Origin: Chryseobacterium phosphatilyticum
GTDB taxonomy: Bacteria > Bacteroidota > Bacteroidia > Flavobacteriales > Weeksellaceae
Direction: 5' to 3'
Assembly: GCF_002899825.2 (NCBI RefSeq)
Contig: NZ_PPED02000009.1
Location: 1-49,063, forward strand
Length of the DNA stretch: 49,063 nucleotides
This document shows positions 22,419 to 32,104 of this stretch, piece after piece; positions within the stretch are counted from its first letter, which is position 1, and each line of letters opens with the position of its first letter. Under the pieces are notes generated by a model. That model had not been told where the DNA came from. It made no database searches and was given only the letters and a program-made list of their open reading frames with translations. A program made the translations under genes and the position numbers.

Positions 22419-23901
22419 TATTTCACATACGGAGCAGGTAAAACCACTCATTGAATATAATGAAAGGAAGGTGGAAAAAGGAGAAGCTGAAAGGATTTAT
22501 TATACTGGATTTGATGAAAATGCTGATAAAAATACAGTGATCTCGCATTTCGCTTTACATACAAGAGACAGCAAAAGAAAAGATAAAAACATGCATATTT
22601 CTCTTAATTTTCCAATAGATGATAACTCGAAATTATCTAATGATTTTTTAAAAGAAATTTCTTTTGATTATCTAACTAAACTTGGTTTCCCTGAAACGCA
22701 TCCCTATATTATATATAGACATTTTGATGCTTTTCAGCAGCACATTCATATTGTTTGTCCTAAAATTATTGAAGGTAAAAAAGTATTACAAGATTCTAAT
22801 TTGTATTTAAGATCACAAAAAATTACAAGAGAATTGGAGGTAAAATATGATTTAGTTCAAGTAAATAATTTAAAAAATTCTATTAAAAAAATTCCTGAAG
22901 AAATATTCATAAAAGATAAGATTGAGGATACTTTAGACAAAAGGAAGAAATTTTCCTATGCTGTAGACTATATTGTTAGTAATTATCATCCAGTATCATT
23001 AAATGAGTTTAATGAACAATTAAAGTTAGTTGGTTTAGAACTTATAACAAACAGTTATGTAGATAAGGATAATAATGAAAAGATTGGATTTAAATATAAA
23101 ATAGCAGGTTCTAATGATCTCCCAATTAATTCCTCAACTCTGTATTCAAATCCAGGGCATAAAAAGTTAGACAAAGTTTTTAAAAATAATAAGAAGTTCA
23201 GACAGAGAAGAGAAAATGAAATAAAAGATTTTATTCATGATAAGATATTTAATAGATATCACAAAATTACTTATGAACAATTCTCTAAAGAATTAGAAAA
23301 GATAGATCTGGAAATTAACTACACGTATAAAAATGGAATAGTTGCAGCATATAGAATTTTTGACAAGAGAGAAAATCTTTTCTATAAACCATCCGGCATT
23401 GATAGATCACTAAGCTTTGGGAATATAAAAGATAAATTTAGTACTAAAGTAGAAAGGAATTATAAATATCATAATGCAACATTACTTTATGTCCTGGATA
23501 AAAAGTATAAAGAACTTTATCCTAACTCTTCTAAAGAAAATAATGCTCAGCATTATGTAATGTTTATGGCTCGAAATGGGATGATTCCTGATGTTTATAA
23601 TGGAAAGCTTAGGTTTAATAATTATTTGAATAAAAATCCATCAGATAATGATTATACTGCAAATGTTTCAATTGCACTTAAAAATCTGGATTTTAATGAA
23701 ATTTCAAATCTGGTCCATTCAAAAAATTATAAATCACAAGTATTTCAATATCAAAAAGAACTTACTAATGAGCAAAATGAAAAAACTCCGGAAAAAGTTT
23801 TGTCTGAATCATTATTAAAAGGTATAGATAAGATAATAGATCTATTTGAAATTAAGCAAAAAAATAAAGTACCAGGAAAATCCAAAAAGCAAAACCTGTA
23901 A
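22408..23901 (+). CDS. mobB: Relaxase (mobilization nuclease, MobB)
   Basis: A 497-aa relaxase that nicks oriT and covalently pilots the strand. The histidine triad motif is visible as FQQHIHIVCPKI (about residues 110-121), preceded by YIIYRHFDA. The N-terminus MIANISHT starts from a TTG codon inside the mobA end; no in-frame ATG occurs before the catalytic domain, so TTG with coupled translation is the best start. Residues 270-480 form a basic C-terminal region. Typical of the Bacteroidetes MobB/MOBP-like group. Confidence 0.92.
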   Translation: MIANISHTEQVKPLIEYNERKVEKGEAERIYYTGFDENADKNTVISHFALHTRDSKRKDKNMHISLNFPIDDNSKLSNDFLKEISFDYLTKLGFPETHPYIIYRHFDAFQQHIHIVCPKIIEGKKVLQDSNLYLRSQKITRELEVKYDLVQVNNLKNSIKKIPEEIFIKDKIEDTLDKRKKFSYAVDYIVSNYHPVSLNEFNEQLKLVGLELITNSYVDKDNNEKIGFKYKIAGSNDLPINSSTLYSNPGHKKLDKVFKNNKKFRQRRENEIKDFIHDKIFNRYHKITYEQFSKELEKIDLEINYTYKNGIVAAYRIFDKRENLFYKPSGIDRSLSFGNIKDKFSTKVERNYKYHNATLLYVLDKKYKELYPNSSKENNAQHYVMFMARNGMIPDVYNGKLRFNNYLNKNPSDNDYTANVSIALKNLDFNEISNLVHSKNYKSQVFQYQKELTNEQNEKTPEKVLSESLLKGIDKIIDLFEIKQKNKVPGKSKKQNL

Positions 23902-23906
23902 TTATT

Positions 23907-23958
23907 ATGAAATAAATAAGGATTGTATATATGAAAGCAAAATTATTTCATATATTTG
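23907..23958 (+). promoter_or_regulatory. Promoter with inverted repeat after the relaxase gene
   Basis: TATATTTG (23951-23958) matches the Bacteroidota -7 element 19 bp before the next ATG. It overlaps the right arm of a perfect 9-bp inverted repeat ATGAAATAA (23907-23915) / TTATTTCAT (23943-23951). A bound regulator there would block the promoter. Confidence 0.5.
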
Positions 23959-23977
23959 AGAGTATAAAAATTTAAAT

Positions 23978-25834
23978 ATGAGCACTTTATCAGAAAAATT
24001 AAAAGAATTTGAGAGTTTAAATGTAATAACTCCAAAAGATTTGTATGAAATTATTAAAACAACAGAGTTATCTGTTGAAGATGTTTCTTCGAATGTTGAG
24101 CTGTTTAGAGAATCTTTAAATGAGTTTCTAGTAGAAGATGATGCTTTTAATGGAGAATCGGAAGAAATGGGCGGTGAATTCAATTTCACTGAGGTGGCTA
24201 AAACACCAGCCGAAAAGCAAGCACTTATCGATAAGGTTTTAGATCTTAATAGAAGATTTATGAGTGATAAAAGACTTCAGAAGGAAAATGAAAAATCAAG
24301 AGAACTTATACTAAGATCACAATTAGAAGAACTTTTAAAATCACCGGAAGAAAAGGAGAGATATGATTTTATTGGGTTTATGAAAGATGGAGTAGAAATA
24401 TTTGGTATCGTTAGAGAAGAAGTAAATTTTAGTGGTCAAAATTATTCAAGTGTGATTCCTTTTTTTCAGACGGACAAAGATGTGCAGGATGGGCTTAAAT
24501 TATTAAGGAATCAGGAATCAATATTAATTGATAACAAAGAAATAACCAAATCCCTGCAGCAAACTGATGGTATGGAAGTCTGGAAAAATTTAATTAAAAA
24601 AGAAGGCGTAAATCCAGAGTTAGAAATAAAATCAAAAATTAAACATATTGTATCCCCTAAAGTAGAAAAAGCATTTTCAAAAAATACGTTTTCTTTTCAA
24701 AAATTATTTGATGATTCAATTAGAGATTCTCAAAGTATCCTAAAGGGTGCTGGAAGAAATGCAAATTTTGAAGATGTATTAAATGAGGTTTTTGTAAGTG
24801 TAAGAAAATCTGAAGGAGCTAGGAAAAAAATGAAAAGTGCTGTTTATAATATGTTTAAACCTACTATTGAAGATGAAAGTAAACCTTTACAGGAAAGAAT
24901 GGGAGCCTTAATCAATGCAATAAATGAAGAAACAAAAGCAGCTGATTTAAAATTTATTGATGATTTTACTCATAAATTCAAAAATGGAGAACTTTCCGAT
25001 GATGATATTGTTGCTCTAATTAATAAATATGAAAGTAATAAAGATAATAGTATTTCAAGCGTTATTTCGGAGTTTGTAGAAACTAAAAAACAGGAATTAT
25101 CACTAAATAAAAAAAGTGACAGTAGTGAAACTTTGAATGTAAATTTTAAATCAATCACTATAAATGATGTAGTAGCTTTTGAAGATAATGGAAAATATTT
25201 AAAAGGAAAAGTAATAGAATATTCAGAAGATAAGCTAAAAATACAAATGCTTGATAAATCGATTAAGGAATGTCCAGCAGATAAAGCTACCAAATTATTT
25301 AAGGGGCAAAAATTTACTATTGAACAAGTTGAAAAAGCTTTTCTTGATTCCAACATATTATTGAAGTTTAATGATCTTTCTAACGAGAGTAAAATTAATA
25401 TGTTAAAAGGGGATTTGTCTCAAATGTTTGAAGCAACATATATTAAACAAGATAATAATGGCTTTAAGATTTCTGAAGATAAAGAGTTTAAACTAATGGT
25501 AAAATTTGATGAAAATAAGCAGCTTATTTTAAAACCTGTATATAAGAATAGTGAATTTAACCTGGATGAATTGGAAATAAAAGGACAAAAGCTATCTCCG
25601 GAACAAAAAAAGGATCTATTGGATAATAAAATAATTGTTTTTGAAGTGCATGATAAAAATGGAACTCTTCAATATGCTACAGATATGAAGTATGATGCCG
25701 AATTAAACGACGTTTTTTATAAATCGAATAAAGGGATAGATTATGCTAAATCAATGAAAGAAGGTGTTAAAAATGAATTTACTGCAACAACCAAAATTAT
25801 TGATAAAGGTTCTTCTACCGGAATGAAGATATAA
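23978..25834 (+). CDS. Large conjugation-associated protein with shared C-terminal domain (1)
   Basis: A 618-aa soluble, acidic-to-neutral protein. The last 230 residues (from about NDVVAFEDNGKYLKGKVIEYSEDKLKIQMLD) align with the C-terminus of the next protein: a small beta-barrel-like segment, then KLFKGQKFTIEQVEKAF and KGDLSQMFEATY, and a final HDKNGTLQYATDMKYDAELNDVFYKS. This layout resembles the DUF3945/DUF4099-type proteins found after mob genes in Bacteroidetes elements; the name is tentative. No catalytic motif seen. Probably handles transferred DNA. Confidence 0.6.
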   Translation: MSTLSEKLKEFESLNVITPKDLYEIIKTTELSVEDVSSNVELFRESLNEFLVEDDAFNGESEEMGGEFNFTEVAKTPAEKQALIDKVLDLNRRFMSDKRLQKENEKSRELILRSQLEELLKSPEEKERYDFIGFMKDGVEIFGIVREEVNFSGQNYSSVIPFFQTDKDVQDGLKLLRNQESILIDNKEITKSLQQTDGMEVWKNLIKKEGVNPELEIKSKIKHIVSPKVEKAFSKNTFSFQKLFDDSIRDSQSILKGAGRNANFEDVLNEVFVSVRKSEGARKKMKSAVYNMFKPTIEDESKPLQERMGALINAINEETKAADLKFIDDFTHKFKNGELSDDDIVALINKYESNKDNSISSVISEFVETKKQELSLNKKSDSSETLNVNFKSITINDVVAFEDNGKYLKGKVIEYSEDKLKIQMLDKSIKECPADKATKLFKGQKFTIEQVEKAFLDSNILLKFNDLSNESKINMLKGDLSQMFEATYIKQDNNGFKISEDKEFKLMVKFDENKQLILKPVYKNSEFNLDELEIKGQKLSPEQKKDLLDNKIIVFEVHDKNGTLQYATDMKYDAELNDVFYKSNKGIDYAKSMKEGVKNEFTATTKIIDKGSSTGMKI

Positions 25835-25900
25835 ATATATTTAGATATTAATTTATTTATATTTTAATATATACAACCAACATAACATAAAATATTTAAT

Positions 25901-28171
25901 ATGGAAAATTTTAATCTAACAGCACATGTGGTAGATGCTAATAGAAATCAATCGAATCATCTTAAGATTAGTGGTTCTTTTGAGAGCATAGAACAACAAC
26001 TAAAAGATCTTGCAACTTTAGCAAGTTCTGAGAGTATTGAAGAAAAGAGAAAATTACATTTTACCATCGCTAATGAAGCAGGTAAACAGCTTATTGGTAA
26101 TGTATATCCAATTGAGTTATCAGGTAATTTAATAGATCTTAAAAGGCATTATAAAGTTCCTATTGGAACTGATGAACTATGGGCAGAACAAAAGAAGTGG
26201 GAAAGAGAATTGTCAAAAAGGACAGAACTAAGTGACGGATTAACAAATACCGGAATTGATGAGAAACACGCTCATTATTATCGTACTTATTTCGCTGCTC
26301 ATCAAATTGAATTAGAAGAAAAAAATGAATTTTTTGAAACAATAGATTTATTTAATAAACAACAATTTTTGCCTGAAGAATTGGAAACAATAGTAGCATA
26401 TTGGTCTGATACGATTGAAAATGCACATAGTACAGGTGAAAGTGATGGAGATATTTTTTCTTATTGTGAAGACTTTAAAAAAGCTTGTGAAGAGCAAGGA
26501 TATACCCTAGAATATGGTTTGGATGGACAACCATATTTTCTTAGACCTATAAGTCTTGAAGAGCAATTAAATTTAGAAAGGAAAATAATTAATATAGAAG
26601 AAATTTCAATTTCAGAAACTATTGAAAATAAGAAAGAATCTCTCAGGAATGATGTCGACAATAATATTAATTTCTTTGTTAAAAATTCCTTCCCAAATGA
26701 AATCGAAATATTAAAACAGTATGTATGGGCAAAAGAAGAAGAATATGATAATAGGATCTCTGATGGGACTTCTAAATTTCATCAAAATAATTTTAAAGAA
26801 TTAATAAATTCTTCTGATAAAATAGATTTAGAACTTATTAATAATATCATAGAAGTAGCTGATAAATATTTAAACGAGGAACCTTATTTAAATAGGATCT
26901 ACAGAATTGATAATTTAAAGAATATTATTCATGAACATGAAAAAATACAGCAAGAAATTAAGATAGATCAACAGAAGATACAAAATCCAAAAGAGTTTTT
27001 TAAAAACTTAGTGCAATCACTATCAGGTTCAGATCTTAATTTATTGGTTCAATACTTACGAACAAAAATTGAGCAATTTGATAACTTTTTTGCTGATTCT
27101 TCTAGTAGTAAAGAGAAAAAAATATATGATGAACTTATTATTAATGTTGATAAAGATCAAGTAAAAGGGCTAGAAAAAATTATCGATGATAATACTTTTG
27201 CTCAATCAGGAAGAGAAAATCAAATTCAAATTGATGAATTAAAGAATCTTATTCATGAAGAAAAAAAAGAACTTTTATTGTCAATACTACCAGACAGCCT
27301 TAAAGGTTTCGATATTTCAGAAAAACATAAAGAACAATTAATTAAAAACGGAGAAATAACAATTATCTCTCCAATTCATGATGATGAATTATTAGTACAA
27401 TTTTCTTTAACCAAAAATTTAGATATTAAAATGTGGCTCCCAAGTGGAGAAGAAGATTTGATAAAATATTCTGATCTTCAAAACTCTTTTAAAGAAAAAG
27501 AACTAAGATTGGAAAACAAGGAATTTAAAGTTGGTAGCTTAGCAACAGCTAAGGTAGAAAGTGGAATTTTCAAAGGTAAAATTATAGAAATTGAAGATAA
27601 TAAAATTACTATTGAAAATTTGAAAGGTGAGACTGTTACAGCTTCTAAAAATGAAGTTTATCAATTTTTTCAAGGACAAAAATATGATAGATCAGAAATT
27701 CAATCCTTATTTAGTTCAGATCCTGCCGGAATTAAATTTTCTTTTTTGGAAAAGAATGACATTACTAAATTAATGAGAGGAGAATTGACAAATACTGTTT
27801 TCAAGGGATATACAGTTAAGGATGGTAAAGATTATTTCTATGAATTTAAATTTAGAGCTGAATATTCAAAAATACAAGGAAAATTAACTCTTAAACCTTA
27901 TTGGAAGAATAGAAATGAAGATATGCCTGTAGCTGCTTTTGGAACAGCTCTTACTAAAGAACAAATTCAAGAAGCTTCCCAAGGAAAATCAATAATTGTA
28001 GATGGCATTAGTAGAGAATCAAAACCATTTAGTGTCAAAGTTCATTATGATAAAGATTTAAATGCTTTCATTGCTGATAAATATGTTAATAATGCTGCTA
28101 CAATTAAAATAACTACTGAATCTACCATCAAGGAAGATAGTTTTAAAGAAAAGAGAGGTCCTAAAATTTAA
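25901..28171 (+). CDS. Large conjugation-associated protein with shared C-terminal domain (2)
   Basis: A 756-aa paralogue of the upstream protein by its C-terminus: LATAKVESGIFKGKIIEIEDNKITIEN, YQFFQGQKYDRSEIQSLF, LMRGELTNTVFKGYTVKDGK and the closing VKVHYDKDLNAFIADKYVNN match in order. The N-terminal 500 residues differ and are mainly helical and charged, with no motif recognised. The 66-bp gap before it contains an AT-rich word (TTTAGATATTAAT) also found in the tract at 21531-21920. Role unknown; position suggests DNA processing in conjugation. Confidence 0.6.
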   Translation: MENFNLTAHVVDANRNQSNHLKISGSFESIEQQLKDLATLASSESIEEKRKLHFTIANEAGKQLIGNVYPIELSGNLIDLKRHYKVPIGTDELWAEQKKWERELSKRTELSDGLTNTGIDEKHAHYYRTYFAAHQIELEEKNEFFETIDLFNKQQFLPEELETIVAYWSDTIENAHSTGESDGDIFSYCEDFKKACEEQGYTLEYGLDGQPYFLRPISLEEQLNLERKIINIEEISISETIENKKESLRNDVDNNINFFVKNSFPNEIEILKQYVWAKEEEYDNRISDGTSKFHQNNFKELINSSDKIDLELINNIIEVADKYLNEEPYLNRIYRIDNLKNIIHEHEKIQQEIKIDQQKIQNPKEFFKNLVQSLSGSDLNLLVQYLRTKIEQFDNFFADSSSSKEKKIYDELIINVDKDQVKGLEKIIDDNTFAQSGRENQIQIDELKNLIHEEKKELLLSILPDSLKGFDISEKHKEQLIKNGEITIISPIHDDELLVQFSLTKNLDIKMWLPSGEEDLIKYSDLQNSFKEKELRLENKEFKVGSLATAKVESGIFKGKIIEIEDNKITIENLKGETVTASKNEVYQFFQGQKYDRSEIQSLFSSDPAGIKFSFLEKNDITKLMRGELTNTVFKGYTVKDGKDYFYEFKFRAEYSKIQGKLTLKPYWKNRNEDMPVAAFGTALTKEQIQEASQGKSIIVDGISRESKPFSVKVHYDKDLNAFIADKYVNNAATIKITTESTIKEDSFKEKRGPKI

Positions 28172-28195
28172 GTAACTAACCAAAAATAAAATATT

Positions 28196-28585
28196 ATGTA
28201 TTCATTAACATTAACAGGGCATTTGGCAGCAGATGCGACTTACAACCAATTAACAGGTGAAAAATCACCAATTAATTTCACCGTAGCTATTAATTTTCCA
28301 AACAAACAAAAGCCGGAGTATAAAAAATTTGTGTATTGGATTCAAACAAAGGAAAATCCGGAAATTTTAAACCGTTTGAAAAAAGGAGAGGGTGTTACTG
28401 TATTCTGTAATTACTGTGATACAAGTTCTTATGAATCAGAAAAAGGTATTCAATATACCACTCTTGAATATGTAGATAGATTAGTTCTTCACAAATCAAA
28501 AGAGAATGAAAGTTCTTCAGATTCTGAAAAAAATCAAAATCAGAACACTGTAGAGAGTGAAGATCCTGATTTGGGAACTGCATAA
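28196..28585 (+). CDS. ssb: Single-stranded DNA-binding protein-like
   Basis: A 129-aa OB-fold protein: MYSLTLTGHLAADATYNQ, NFTVAINF and the FVYWIQTKENPEILNRLKKGEGVTVFCN segment are typical of SSB (strand 1, strand 2, then the W and the KG-V-G turn). The tail is disordered and acidic (SSSDSEKNQNQN...EDPDLGTA) but lacks the usual DDDIPF-like tip. It would coat transferred single-stranded DNA. Followed at once by a strong terminator. Confidence 0.85.
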   Translation: MYSLTLTGHLAADATYNQLTGEKSPINFTVAINFPNKQKPEYKKFVYWIQTKENPEILNRLKKGEGVTVFCNYCDTSSYESEKGIQYTTLEYVDRLVLHKSKENESSSDSEKNQNQNTVESEDPDLGTA

Positions 28586-28596
28586 TTAAAAACACT

Positions 28597-28634
28597 AATG
28601 GTAATAAAGCAGAAATGCTTTATTACCATTTTTA
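28597..28634 (+). terminator. Strong terminator after ssb
   Basis: Perfect 15-bp stem (28597-28611 with 28616-28630; core GGTAATAAAGCA / TGCTTTATTACC) with a GAAA tetraloop and a T-run after it. It splits the plus-strand operon into two parts, so the genes from 28670 on need readthrough or their own promoter. Confidence 0.9.
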
Positions 28635-28669
28635 AACATTTAGATATTAATAGATCACTGAAAACAAAT

Positions 28670-29926
28670 ATGAAAAAGATTAGAAAAAAAGTACTATATG
28701 GGCATAATGCAAAAGTTTATGAACAAACATTAAACACCTGGTCTAATATCGAAGATACAATAGAAAAAAGAATTAATGTTGAAAGATATAGAAATAGAGA
28801 GACTGACCATTTTTTTTACAATTTGGAAGTAAATGATGAACATATTCTATTTAGCTGTAATTCAAAAGAACCTATAGTTTATCATAATTCAGCATTTCTA
28901 AAGACAAGTAATAAAGGGTTCCTAAAATATGATTTTAAACAAAAGAAATTATTTCACAAAGACCTTTCAATTCTTAAACATGTTTTTGTACCAAAACGCC
29001 AGGTGACTGACTATTTAATAAAATATTGTGTTACAGAACAAGAAAGAACATTTTTAATAAATACACTAGGATTAGACTTTATAAGAAGTCCAAAAATACT
29101 TATGCTGCTTTTTGACTGCCCAAAATTGTTGGAAAAAGTGCTTGAAAAGAAAATTACAAATGAAGTAAGCTTATTTAAATTTTATGTATCCTATTATAAA
29201 AAAATTAAAGTAGAAAAACTTCCAATTAAATATTTTTTGGATTTATATAAAGCTAAAGTCAATCACAAAGATGCAGAAAATCGTTTTTTTAAATTATTCA
29301 AAACAAGTGAAAATATTCATAAATCAATATTAAATTATTCTCACATAATGAGTTTTAAGGATATTGGAGATTTAATTGACGAAAATATCCTTTTGCAAAA
29401 GAAAATAAACTATTCACGTTCACATACAGCATTAAAAAATATTCATTCTGAAAACACCAAAATAATTACTGGTTATAAAATAAAACACATAAATAAATCA
29501 GAAATATATGACAAGGTAGAAGATAAAAATTTTAGTGTTTTAAATTCAGAAGAAGATTTTTTTATAGAGGGCGATAGTTTAAGGCATTGCATTTTCTCAA
29601 ATGATTATTTCAAAGAGGCAGAAAAAAAATCTGGATGGTTTTATATTTCATATCGGGAAAATGGAGAAAGAAAAGCAACAGCTGAAATTTCTATAGTTGC
29701 AGAAAAGAAAAGTAAAACTAAAGTATTTATAAACTACTATCTACATCAGTTTAGAGCAAAGTATAATCATTCAGTTGATGAAGAAAAACATAAATTATTA
29801 CATGCTTTTATTTTAAAAAATTCACATTTTTTCATTGAGAATACCAAATTTCATAATGATTTAAAAAAATTAAAACCAGTATTTGCAGAAGCGCAAACAG
29901 ATGCTCAAAAATTAGAATTTTATTAA
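28670..29926 (+). CDS. PcfJ-like protein
   Basis: A 418-aa protein started at MKKIRKKVLYGH; 24 residues upstream run through the terminator and are rejected. The C-terminal third has the PcfJ-domain signature: EGDSLRHCIFSNDYF, then FYISYRENGERKATAEISI and the later HQFRAKYNHSVDE. PcfJ proteins occur on conjugative plasmids and phages; their biochemical role is not established. The N-terminal two thirds are helical and basic. Confidence 0.75.
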   Translation: MKKIRKKVLYGHNAKVYEQTLNTWSNIEDTIEKRINVERYRNRETDHFFYNLEVNDEHILFSCNSKEPIVYHNSAFLKTSNKGFLKYDFKQKKLFHKDLSILKHVFVPKRQVTDYLIKYCVTEQERTFLINTLGLDFIRSPKILMLLFDCPKLLEKVLEKKITNEVSLFKFYVSYYKKIKVEKLPIKYFLDLYKAKVNHKDAENRFFKLFKTSENIHKSILNYSHIMSFKDIGDLIDENILLQKKINYSRSHTALKNIHSENTKIITGYKIKHINKSEIYDKVEDKNFSVLNSEEDFFIEGDSLRHCIFSNDYFKEAEKKSGWFYISYRENGERKATAEISIVAEKKSKTKVFINYYLHQFRAKYNHSVDEEKHKLLHAFILKNSHFFIENTKFHNDLKKLKPVFAEAQTDAQKLEFY

Positions 29927-29947
29927 TAAAATATCACATAAATATAT

Positions 29948-32077
29948 ATGAAAGTTGTATTAGCGGAAAAACCGAGTGTAGCAAAATCTATTGCAGAAGT
30001 AATTGGAGCAAGAGAAAGAAAAAACGGCTATTTTGAAGGAAATGGATATCAAGTCACCTGGGCATTCGGGCATCTTGTAATGCTAAGTTCTCCGGAAGAA
30101 GTTCTAGGAAGAAAAATAGAAAATGAAGATCTTCCTTTTTTACCTGATGATATCCCTTTGAAAATCAAAAAAGATAAAGAAGGAACTTCTAAGAAACAGT
30201 ATGAAATCATCAAAAAACTATTTAATGAAAGTAGTGAAGTAATATGCGCCACCGATGCCGGAAGAGAGGGAGAGTTAATATTTAGGTTAATATATGAACA
30301 TGCAAAATGTAAAAAACCATTTAAAAGATTGTGGATATCATCTGTAAACTCTGATGTTATTAAAAACGGTTTTAATAACTTGCTTGATGGGAGAGATAAA
30401 GATGGGTTATACTTAGGAGGTAAGCTACGCCAAAAGGCTGATTGGTATTTGGGTTTTAACTCTAGTATTGCAATGACTAAGAATAATGGTTTTTTATTGA
30501 GAATAGGAAGAGTTAAAACTCCGACATTATTTTTAGTTGTAAAAAGATTCTTAGAAAATAAAGGTTTTAAACCACAAAAGTTTTTTGTTCCTAAAGTCTC
30601 TGTAATCTCTGAAAAAGGTGATGTAGTTGCTACTTATCAAGAGAAATTTTTTAATCAGGAAGAAGCATCTCATCTCTTAAATATCATGAGTAATAATAAT
30701 AGAATAGATCTTCGGGAAATTGAGAAAAAAGAAACTTCATCTACTCCCCCGGCACTATTCAATTTAGCGGAATTACAGAAAAAATGTAATAAAGATTTTG
30801 GATATACCGCTGATGAAACATTGACTTATTTACAGGTTCTATATGAAAGCGGTTTTGTCACTTATCCAAGGACAGACAGTAGATTTTTAAATGAAGAAAT
30901 GAAAGAAGAAGTATTTAAATTGATAGAGGATATCGGAGTTTTTTTTAATATCCAGGATCTTACAGTTCCTCTATTGCTTCATAAAAGTACTAAACCTTTC
31001 AATAATGAAAAAGTAACCGATCATCATGCCATAATTCCAACTGGAAATATGCCAATTTTGGCTCAATTAGATGATAAGAAAAAGAATGTGTATTTAACCA
31101 TTCTATCAGCTACTTTACAGTCTTTTGGTTCAAAAGAACTTAAAAATGTAACTACTTATACTTTTTTTATTGATGGAATCCAAATACCATTTTTAGCAAA
31201 AGGATCTGTAGTGATTAATAAAGGGTATACAATATTTAAAGATCTGTTTTTGGAAAAGACAAAATCCAAGGTAACTGATGAAGATATAGAATCTGAAGAA
31301 TCTGATAAACAGCTTCCGGAATTGGAAAAAGGAAATTATAACTATAAAAATGCAGCATTAACTGAATCCCAAACATCAGCTCCACCATTGTTAAATGATG
31401 CTTCCTTAATTACCCTTATGGAAACTTGTGGTAAGGACATTCAGGATGAAGAACTGAAAGAAGTATTGAAAGGTAAAGGTATTGGGACTTCTGCAACCAG
31501 GGGAGGTATTATTAAGGAATTGGTTGACGGAGAATATATTGAAAGAAAAGGAAAAACCCTTCTTCCAACAAAATTAGGTTTTGAAGTTATAAAATCTCTA
31601 AATGGGCAAAAAATTCTCTCAGCAGAATTAACCGGAGAGTGGGAGAGTGCTATTACTGATATTGAAAACGGGAAGGGTAATGCAGCAGAATTTCAGGAAA
31701 ATATTAAATCATTTGCTTATGAAATTACCCAGCAGATTAAGAGTAGTCCAAAATTAGGTTATAATCCTAATGAAACAAGTCATGTTTGCCCACAGTGTAA
31801 AAAAGGGAAATTAATGCAAAATAAATTTTATTATCATTGTGAGGACGATCATAATTGTAAATATAAACTTTATAAGAATTTTAGAGGTCAAAATATTACC
31901 GAGAAAAGATTATCAGATCTTCTAACAAAAGGAATTTCTTTAAGTGCGAAATGTAAGACCCAAGATAATAAAAGCTATACTATTGATCTAATTTTCAATA
32001 AGGAGACCAATCAGATTGAAACTCAACAAAAAAATACAAATTCCGGTTTCGGAAAGAAAAAGTTTAATAAAAAATAA
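29948..32077 (+). CDS. topB: DNA topoisomerase III
   Basis: A 709-aa type IA topoisomerase. The N-terminal Toprim domain starts MKVVLAEKPSVAKSIAEVIG and contains ATDAGREGELIFR (about 99-111). The catalytic tyrosine is Tyr306 in FVTYPRTDSRFL. GIGTSATRGGIIKEL follows, and the C-terminus has a zinc-ribbon-like CPQCKKGK...CEDDHNCKYK. It relaxes or decatenates DNA, useful in conjugation and plasmid replication. topB homologues are standard in this class of element. Confidence 0.96.
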   Translation: MKVVLAEKPSVAKSIAEVIGARERKNGYFEGNGYQVTWAFGHLVMLSSPEEVLGRKIENEDLPFLPDDIPLKIKKDKEGTSKKQYEIIKKLFNESSEVICATDAGREGELIFRLIYEHAKCKKPFKRLWISSVNSDVIKNGFNNLLDGRDKDGLYLGGKLRQKADWYLGFNSSIAMTKNNGFLLRIGRVKTPTLFLVVKRFLENKGFKPQKFFVPKVSVISEKGDVVATYQEKFFNQEEASHLLNIMSNNNRIDLREIEKKETSSTPPALFNLAELQKKCNKDFGYTADETLTYLQVLYESGFVTYPRTDSRFLNEEMKEEVFKLIEDIGVFFNIQDLTVPLLLHKSTKPFNNEKVTDHHAIIPTGNMPILAQLDDKKKNVYLTILSATLQSFGSKELKNVTTYTFFIDGIQIPFLAKGSVVINKGYTIFKDLFLEKTKSKVTDEDIESEESDKQLPELEKGNYNYKNAALTESQTSAPPLLNDASLITLMETCGKDIQDEELKEVLKGKGIGTSATRGGIIKELVDGEYIERKGKTLLPTKLGFEVIKSLNGQKILSAELTGEWESAITDIENGKGNAAEFQENIKSFAYEITQQIKSSPKLGYNPNETSHVCPQCKKGKLMQNKFYYHCEDDHNCKYKLYKNFRGQNITEKRLSDLLTKGISLSAKCKTQDNKSYTIDLIFNKETNQIETQQKNTNSGFGKKKFNKK

Positions 32078-32104
32078 GGTAATAGAATTACTGAATTAAT
32101 AAAT

